In this document: one piece after another, positions 59,969 to 64,000 of the stretch
Layout: each line of letters begins with the position of its first letter
Numbering within the stretch: position 1 is the stretch's first letter
Source of the DNA: QWQI01 sp964608915
GTDB taxonomy: Bacteria > Planctomycetota > Planctomycetia > Isosphaerales > Isosphaeraceae
DNA: 64,000 bases
Assembly (NCBI GenBank): GCA_964608915.1
Contig: CAZSQA010000032.1
Location: forward strand, 1 to 64,000
Direction of reading: 5' to 3'
Translations under genes and position numbers: made by a program
The notes under the pieces: model-generated
The model's database searches: none
What the model was told of the DNA's origin: nothing
What the model saw: only the letters and a program-made list of their open reading frames with translations

Positions 59969-61912
59969 ATGACGAACTCGAAACTGATCCGGATCGCCGA
60001 CATGGCCAGTCAATATGGCGGCGTGCCTGCCATTTGCGCCATTCTGGCGGTGCATATCGCATTTCTGGCCCTGTTTTTCGAGCCGGCGATCTCGACGCCC
60101 GATGCTAACGGCTATCTGGCCCAGGCGCGTCTGATCGCCGAGAACGGCCGGTCGGACATCGTCGTCGGAAATCCGGCGCAGTACGTGGGCGACCACTGGA
60201 TGAAAGTCGCCGACGGCCATTATTACGGCCAATATCCGCCAGGCTTGCCCGCTGTGCTGGCTGTGGTTTACCGGTGGATTTCGCCGAACGCGAGCTTGTG
60301 GGTGATCCCGATCATGGGCACGCTGAGCCTGCTGGCGATCTTTCTGGTAGTTCGCGAATGGGCAGGGGCGTTCTGGGGAATCGCGGCCGCCGTGGCGATG
60401 TTCTTCAACCCCTATGCCAACGCCCATGCGCTGGGGGCCGATTCGCACACGGCCGTCTGCTTTTTCCTGCTCTGGGGCATGTATGGCCTGGTACGGTGGG
60501 AACGTTCGAAGGCCGCGGGCTGGGCCGTTCTGGCCGGATTGTGCCTCGGTATGATCCCGACGATCCGCTATGCCGAGGCACTTTTCATCGTCGCGGCGGC
60601 GATCTTCGTCCTGATGAACTGGCGACCGGCGGACGGCTATCGAAGCCTGATCGCCGGAATCCTGGCAGCGTGCGTACCGATGGGGGCTCTGGCGGTTCGG
60701 AATCAGAGAGCCTTCGGCGCCTTCTGGCGTACGGGGTACAGCGTTTCCGGCGAGCAGACGGGCTTCGCGTTGTCGTATTTCGTTCGATACGCCCTGCCAT
60801 ATGTGGCGATGCTGTTCGGTATCGGCGTGTTCGTGGTGTGGATTTTCGGCCTTCGCGGGCTGGCGAAACTCACGCGAAACCGTGACACCTGGAAGCGCGG
60901 CACTCTGCTTGTCCTGCTGGTCGTGCCTGTGACGCTTCTGTATTTCGCTTATTACTTCCCGGCCAATCCGAAGAACATGCGGTTCTTCCTGCCCACGTTC
61001 TATGTGTATGCGATCGCCGCGTGCTATTCTCTGGCGATCGAGATGAAAACCGCCCCGGCACGAACCGTCCGATACGCTAAATGGCTTCTGGCCCTGAACC
61101 TTTTGTGGGGTTTGCCGCTTTCGATCGCCGAACTGATGCCGCTGCGACGCGACAACGCCGAGCTGGCCCGAATCACGACCGAACTGAAGCGAACGGTCCC
61201 GCCAGGCAGCGTTCTGATCGCACAGCGCGGGGTGCAGCAGCATCTGGATTTCGTCGGCGGCTGGGATCTGGCCCCGATCGAGGGATTTTATCGGCAGCCG
61301 AGGCCGGACCGGCCGCTGGGTCCACAGATGTTCGAAGGTGGCGGTCGCGGCCGGGGAATGGGCCCGGAAGGCCGACCGCCCATGCGGCGAGAAGGGGGCG
61401 ATGGCCAGGCCCAGATGCCGCCGGAGCGGGCGAATGCGTTTCGCGATGATCTGGCGATGTGGTCAGGCGGAAACCGCGAGATATACGTCCTGGCGGGTTC
61501 CGCGGAACGCAAGGCGCTTCAGGAAAGATTCGGTGAGAGGGATTCGTTCGTCGAAAAGGGCGTGATCGAGGTGTCGTCCGGCAGGCATGGCAGGCCGGGC
61601 CCGCCAGGCTTCGGACCGCCGAACGACTTCGACGCCGGGAAGCAGGGCCGATTCCGGGACGACGAGCCGAAGCGAAAGCGAGACTTCGGGAAAGAGGGTC
61701 GCCGCGGATTTTTCGGCCGCATGTTCGGCCCGCCTGGCCCGCCGCAGGAATTCGCCAAAGAGGGCAGGGGCGGTCCGATGCTGAAAGGTGGCCGGGGCGG
61801 CCCCGGCGGAGGCGGCGGGCCGGCCCGTTTCGAACCACCGGCCGACGGCAAGCTCTTAATCCTACATTGGAAGCTGAATACCGCGAAGGATCTGGTGACT
61901 CAGGCGGATTGA
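59969..61912 (+). CDS. GT-C-type (GT39-like) membrane glycosyltransferase with Gly/Arg-rich tail
   Basis: A 647-residue integral membrane protein. About 10 helices lie in residues 20-400 (e.g. AICAILAVHIAFLALFF, FFLLWGMYGLV). The first extracytoplasmic loop has ISTPDANGYLAQARLIAENG, where GT39-type enzymes place an acidic catalytic residue (Asp after TP), and YYGQYPPGLPAVLA. Residues about 390-470 are a soluble domain. Residues about 450-625 are unusually rich in Gly, Arg and Pro (GGGRGRGMGPEG, GRHGRPGPPGFGPP, GGRGGPGGGGG), interrupted by an ordered block (EIYVLAGSAERKALQERFGE) and closed by LLILHWKLNTAKD. Probably transfers sugar from a polyprenyl-phosphate donor; acceptor unknown. Confidence 0.8.
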   Translation: MTNSKLIRIADMASQYGGVPAICAILAVHIAFLALFFEPAISTPDANGYLAQARLIAENGRSDIVVGNPAQYVGDHWMKVADGHYYGQYPPGLPAVLAVVYRWISPNASLWVIPIMGTLSLLAIFLVVREWAGAFWGIAAAVAMFFNPYANAHALGADSHTAVCFFLLWGMYGLVRWERSKAAGWAVLAGLCLGMIPTIRYAEALFIVAAAIFVLMNWRPADGYRSLIAGILAACVPMGALAVRNQRAFGAFWRTGYSVSGEQTGFALSYFVRYALPYVAMLFGIGVFVVWIFGLRGLAKLTRNRDTWKRGTLLVLLVVPVTLLYFAYYFPANPKNMRFFLPTFYVYAIAACYSLAIEMKTAPARTVRYAKWLLALNLLWGLPLSIAELMPLRRDNAELARITTELKRTVPPGSVLIAQRGVQQHLDFVGGWDLAPIEGFYRQPRPDRPLGPQMFEGGGRGRGMGPEGRPPMRREGGDGQAQMPPERANAFRDDLAMWSGGNREIYVLAGSAERKALQERFGERDSFVEKGVIEVSSGRHGRPGPPGFGPPNDFDAGKQGRFRDDEPKRKRDFGKEGRRGFFGRMFGPPGPPQEFAKEGRGGPMLKGGRGGPGGGGGPARFEPPADGKLLILHWKLNTAKDLVTQAD

Positions 61913-62137
61913 AGGCATGGCCGGAATGATGGCGAGAGAAGCGGGATACGCCGGATCGCGACTTAACCTGATGAGTACGTCGGCGGGATTCAGGGACCCG
62001 ACATTTCGGATTCTGTCAAGTCGGGCCTGGCTTCGGACGATTCAGAATGTAGGAATTGTTCCGATCAGCAGGAGCGATCGGCCCGAAGCGACGGAGTGAC
62101 CGCGCTGGGCCGCCTTCTCGCCATGGAGGGTGACACC

Positions 62138-62563
62138 ATGCTCGCTAAGGTTTTGGGCCGGTTGAGTGACCTCAAGCAAAGCCGGAATGCCTGGATGGCT
62201 TCCGCCGCGCTGGCCGCACTCAGCATTTCGACGGGTTGTCAGGTGGAATACGCGGGCATGACATTGCCCTCGGGCAAATATTTCCATGACGACGTTCAGT
62301 ACTTCAATCCCGGACCGAAGTTCCCCTATGCCAATACGATGGCGGCCACCCAGCGTGCCCGCATGAAGGCTATGGGAATCGACGTTCCGGCCCCGACCGG
62401 CGGACGCGTGATTACGCCGCCCGTTCCGCCAGGGGATGTCGACCCGGTTCGCAACGCTCCGGGCAACTTCCAGAACTTCGAGGAGCCCGGTGCTTCTCCG
62501 GCTGGACGCGACGACATCCCGGCCGCACCGGTTCCGGGCGGCGGATTCTCTTCGCCTAACTGA
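62138..62563 (+). CDS. Small planctomycete lipoprotein
   Basis: A 141-residue predicted lipoprotein. Start 62138 is chosen because GGAGG (62125-62129) lies 8 bases upstream. The hydrophobic stretch WMASAALAALSISTG ends in C34, a lipobox-type cysteine. It continues VEYAGMTLPSGKYFHDDVQY and FPYANTMAATQRARMKAMG, a conserved block I associate with planctomycete lipoproteins, then a Pro-rich tail. Function unknown. It is followed by a 24-base palindrome and a strong hairpin terminator. Confidence 0.78.
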   Translation: MLAKVLGRLSDLKQSRNAWMASAALAALSISTGCQVEYAGMTLPSGKYFHDDVQYFNPGPKFPYANTMAATQRARMKAMGIDVPAPTGGRVITPPVPPGDVDPVRNAPGNFQNFEEPGASPAGRDDIPAAPVPGGGFSSPN

Positions 62564-62569
62564 TTTCGT

Positions 62570-62593
62570 CGCTTATCGCAATTGCGATAAGCG
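62570..62593. repeat. 24-bp perfect palindrome
   Basis: CGCTTATCGCAA is followed directly by its reverse complement TTGCGATAAGCG, with no loop. It lies 7 bases after the lipoprotein stop. As a DNA element it could be a protein-binding site; in RNA it could form a short hairpin with a strained loop. Confidence 0.8.
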
Positions 62594-62652
62594 GGACTCG
62601 TAGCGATTCACGTCGCTGGCTCATCGGGTTCCCACAAAAGACGATCGAATCC

Positions 62653-62689
62653 CGTACCGGCTTTCGGACAGAATCCGAAAGCCGGTACG
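62653..62689. terminator. Strong hairpin between convergent genes (bidirectional terminator)
   Basis: CGTACCGGCTTTCGGA (62653-62668) pairs perfectly over 16 bases with TCCGAAAGCCGGTACG (62674-62689), with a 5-base loop. ATTTCGTT follows on the plus side. It lies between the convergent lipoprotein (plus) and esterase (minus) genes and could end transcription from both. Confidence 0.75.
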
Positions 62690-62748
62690 ATTTCGTTCGG
62701 CTTTCGCCTTCGAAATCGCACGAAGCCTGATTCGTTGACGGCGAACGA

Positions 62749-63675
62749 TCATTTCAGGCGATGCTGGCGGAAAAAGTCCCAGATCAGGTCGTTGGCCGAG
62801 ATCGTTCGCGACGATTTGCCGACGAATCGTATCGGCGCGCTTCGGCCTGGCCAGGTATGGCCACCCTCTTCCAGCACGATGAGCACGACGGCGGTTCCGT
62901 CCTTGCCGCCGGCATAAGTTTTTCGGACGACTTTCATATCGTCGCCTTCCTTCGAAATCACTTCGACGACCGGCTCAGGTTCGCAACCGTCGATCCGGAC
63001 CCACGTCATCACCGAATTGTCGACACCCATGAAGGTCATGAACGCCGGGAATTTACCGTCGGGACCCTCATAAGGAACGATGCGATCCTTGCGCCCATGA
63101 ATATGCAGCACGGGCACGGGCCGCTTCGGCTCGGTTTTGTCGATCGCGATCGTCCCCGCCACCGGCGCGATCGCCGCGATGCGGTCCGAAAGTTCCGCGG
63201 CCAGCCGATAGCACATCATGCCTCCGTTGCTCAAGCCACAGGCGTAAATTCTTTTCGGGTCGATGGAGAGACGCTTCGCCAGGTCGTCCAGCATGGCCGA
63301 GACGAAACCGACGTCGTCGGGCCGGTTTTCGGCCATCCGCCCGGAAAATCCGCCGGCATTCCAGGTCAAAAACGAACCAGCGCCGGTACCGCTCGGATAA
63401 ACGGCGATAAACCCTTCACGATCGGCCGTTTCGTTCATGCCCGTGAATTTGACCATCATCGAGCCGGTCATCGCCGCGCCGTGGAATGCCAGGATGACAG
63501 GCGCGGGTCGCGCCGGATCATAATTGGCCGGAACGTGCACGATGTACTGACGCTTGCGATCGCCGTGTTCGATCGACCGGGCATGATCCCCCGGGCCGAG
63601 ACGTTCGGCAGCGTCCTGAGCCAGCGTGGTCGAGGCCCAGGTACAAAACAGCGCGAACACAAACCATGATCGCAT
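62749..63675 (-). CDS. Secreted PHB-depolymerase-family esterase
   Basis: A 308-residue exported alpha/beta hydrolase of the esterase_PHB/LpqC group. The signal peptide is at 1-20 (WFVFALFCTWASTTLA). HGAAMTGS supplies the oxyanion region, Ser149 sits in GLSNGGMM, Asp197 in HIHGRKDRIVP and His273 in EEGGHTWPGR, so the triad is complete. The substrates of this group range from polyhydroxybutyrate to feruloyl and acetyl esters of plant glycans. Start 63675 has GGAG 9 bases upstream. Confidence 0.93.
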   Translation of the reverse strand: MRSWFVFALFCTWASTTLAQDAAERLGPGDHARSIEHGDRKRQYIVHVPANYDPARPAPVILAFHGAAMTGSMMVKFTGMNETADREGFIAVYPSGTGAGSFLTWNAGGFSGRMAENRPDDVGFVSAMLDDLAKRLSIDPKRIYACGLSNGGMMCYRLAAELSDRIAAIAPVAGTIAIDKTEPKRPVPVLHIHGRKDRIVPYEGPDGKFPAFMTFMGVDNSVMTWVRIDGCEPEPVVEVISKEGDDMKVVRKTYAGGKDGTAVVLIVLEEGGHTWPGRSAPIRFVGKSSRTISANDLIWDFFRQHRLK

Positions 63676-63869
63676 CGATGCTTCGCTCCGGATGAAGTAC
63701 AGGGTCGGTCTCGCGACGCCGCCTTTCAGCCATGAATCGGGTGTCGATTCCATTTTACCCGGACTACCGCTCCTGCTACAGTCGTCCGTGATCGAACCGG
63801 CCCGATCGATCGGTCGCCGAACCGATCGGAAAAGGCTTCCTCAACCCCATCGAAGGCGTGAGTGTCGTG

Positions 63870-64000
63870 ATGTGCAATCGGCGAATCGCGGCGGTATTGG
63901 GCCTGGCGGCACTGATCGCGCCGCTCAGGGCGGCTGAACACGCGAGCCCGGCGATCGTGGCACATCGGGGGCTTCTCAAGCACGCCCCTGAAAACACGCT
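63870..64000 (+). CDS. Glycerophosphodiester phosphodiesterase, N-terminus only
   Basis: The frame from ATG 63870 runs open to the window edge (43 full codons). It starts with a signal peptide (RRIAAVLGLAALIAPLRAA) and continues IVAHRGLLKHAPENT, the diagnostic N-terminal motif of GDPD-family enzymes, with the catalytic His in AHRG and the metal-ligand Glu in PENT. In-frame GTGs at 63858 and 63867 are alternative starts. These enzymes split glycerophosphodiesters into alcohol and glycerol-3-phosphate. The rest lies outside the window. Confidence 0.85.
   Translation, partial: MCNRRIAAVLGLAALIAPLRAAEHASPAIVAHRGLLKHAPENT

Noticed and set aside
59948..61243. 431-residue minus-strand ORF
   Set aside because: Antisense to the GT-C glycosyltransferase gene; Arg/His/Gln-rich with no recognisable domain.

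Overview
The window looks like a planctomycete chromosome, probably of the Gemmatales/Isosphaerales type. The evidence is lineage-typical families: a DUF1559 pilin-like protein, a DUF1592/DUF1588-type cytochrome c paired with a DUF1552 protein, an FGly-type sulfatase, PEP-CTERM proteins, an RTX protein with the planctomycete N-terminal LE-R motif, and an ECF sigma factor overlapping a Ser/Thr kinase gene. Base composition is GC-rich almost throughout (one 60-base line sampled at 57181 is 62% G+C). The exception is about 44.6-49.1 kb, which is clearly AT-rich (a line sampled at 47881 is 37%). The palindrome TTCGAA is strikingly frequent in the GC-rich part.

Layout. 1-3.2 kb: a truncated secreted protein, a Cys-rich secreted protein, and a DUF1573-like lipoprotein whose gene overlaps that of a DUF1559 protein; an 18-bp tandem repeat lies just upstream. 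3.5-8.9 kb: a minus-strand run of threonine synthase, an ECF42-type sigma factor, two VOC proteins, a DUF1579 protein and two DGPF/YCII proteins, closed by a hairpin terminator. 9.3-12.2 kb: a large lipase-like lipoprotein and a PEP-CTERM beta-propeller-like protein. 12.4-16.1 kb: sigma factor/kinase pair and a Tat-exported NlpC/P60-like protein. 16.3-22.1 kb: metal efflux, with a CDF exporter (predicted Mn-type site) and an HME-RND pump with its adaptor. 22.5-26.9 kb: an HpaI-type aldolase and an unusually large Tex protein. 27.1-30.4 kb: an ABC system with two paralogous FtsX/MacB-like permeases and one ATPase. 30.7 kb: a tRNA with a CAU anticodon.

31-41.1 kb: carbohydrate and surface functions (LmbE deacetylase, sialidase-like protein, PEP-CTERM protein, sulfatase, HSL-type esterase), then a GntP-type permease, a TRIC-type channel and small unknown genes. 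41.5-44.6 kb: RTX protein and trpC. 44.6-49.1 kb: an AT-rich, three-gene, minus-strand island encoding an HNH-type nuclease-like protein, a four-helix membrane protein with a coiled coil, and a VirD4/TraD-like ATPase without its own membrane anchor. This is the best candidate for an undescribed system. 49.1-53.2 kb: DUF1552 and multidomain cytochrome pair. 53.4-64 kb: MFS transporter, YtqB/MnmM-like methyltransferase, Uup ABC-F ATPase, an unknown protein, a GT-C-type membrane protein with a Gly/Arg-rich tail, small lipoproteins, a PHB-depolymerase-type esterase and the start of a glycerophosphodiester phosphodiesterase.

A recurring oddity is low-complexity sequence placed inside or behind conserved domains (Tex, the cytochrome's PA14 domain, the GT-C protein). 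All family assignments come from reading motifs in the translated sequence; no database search was run.
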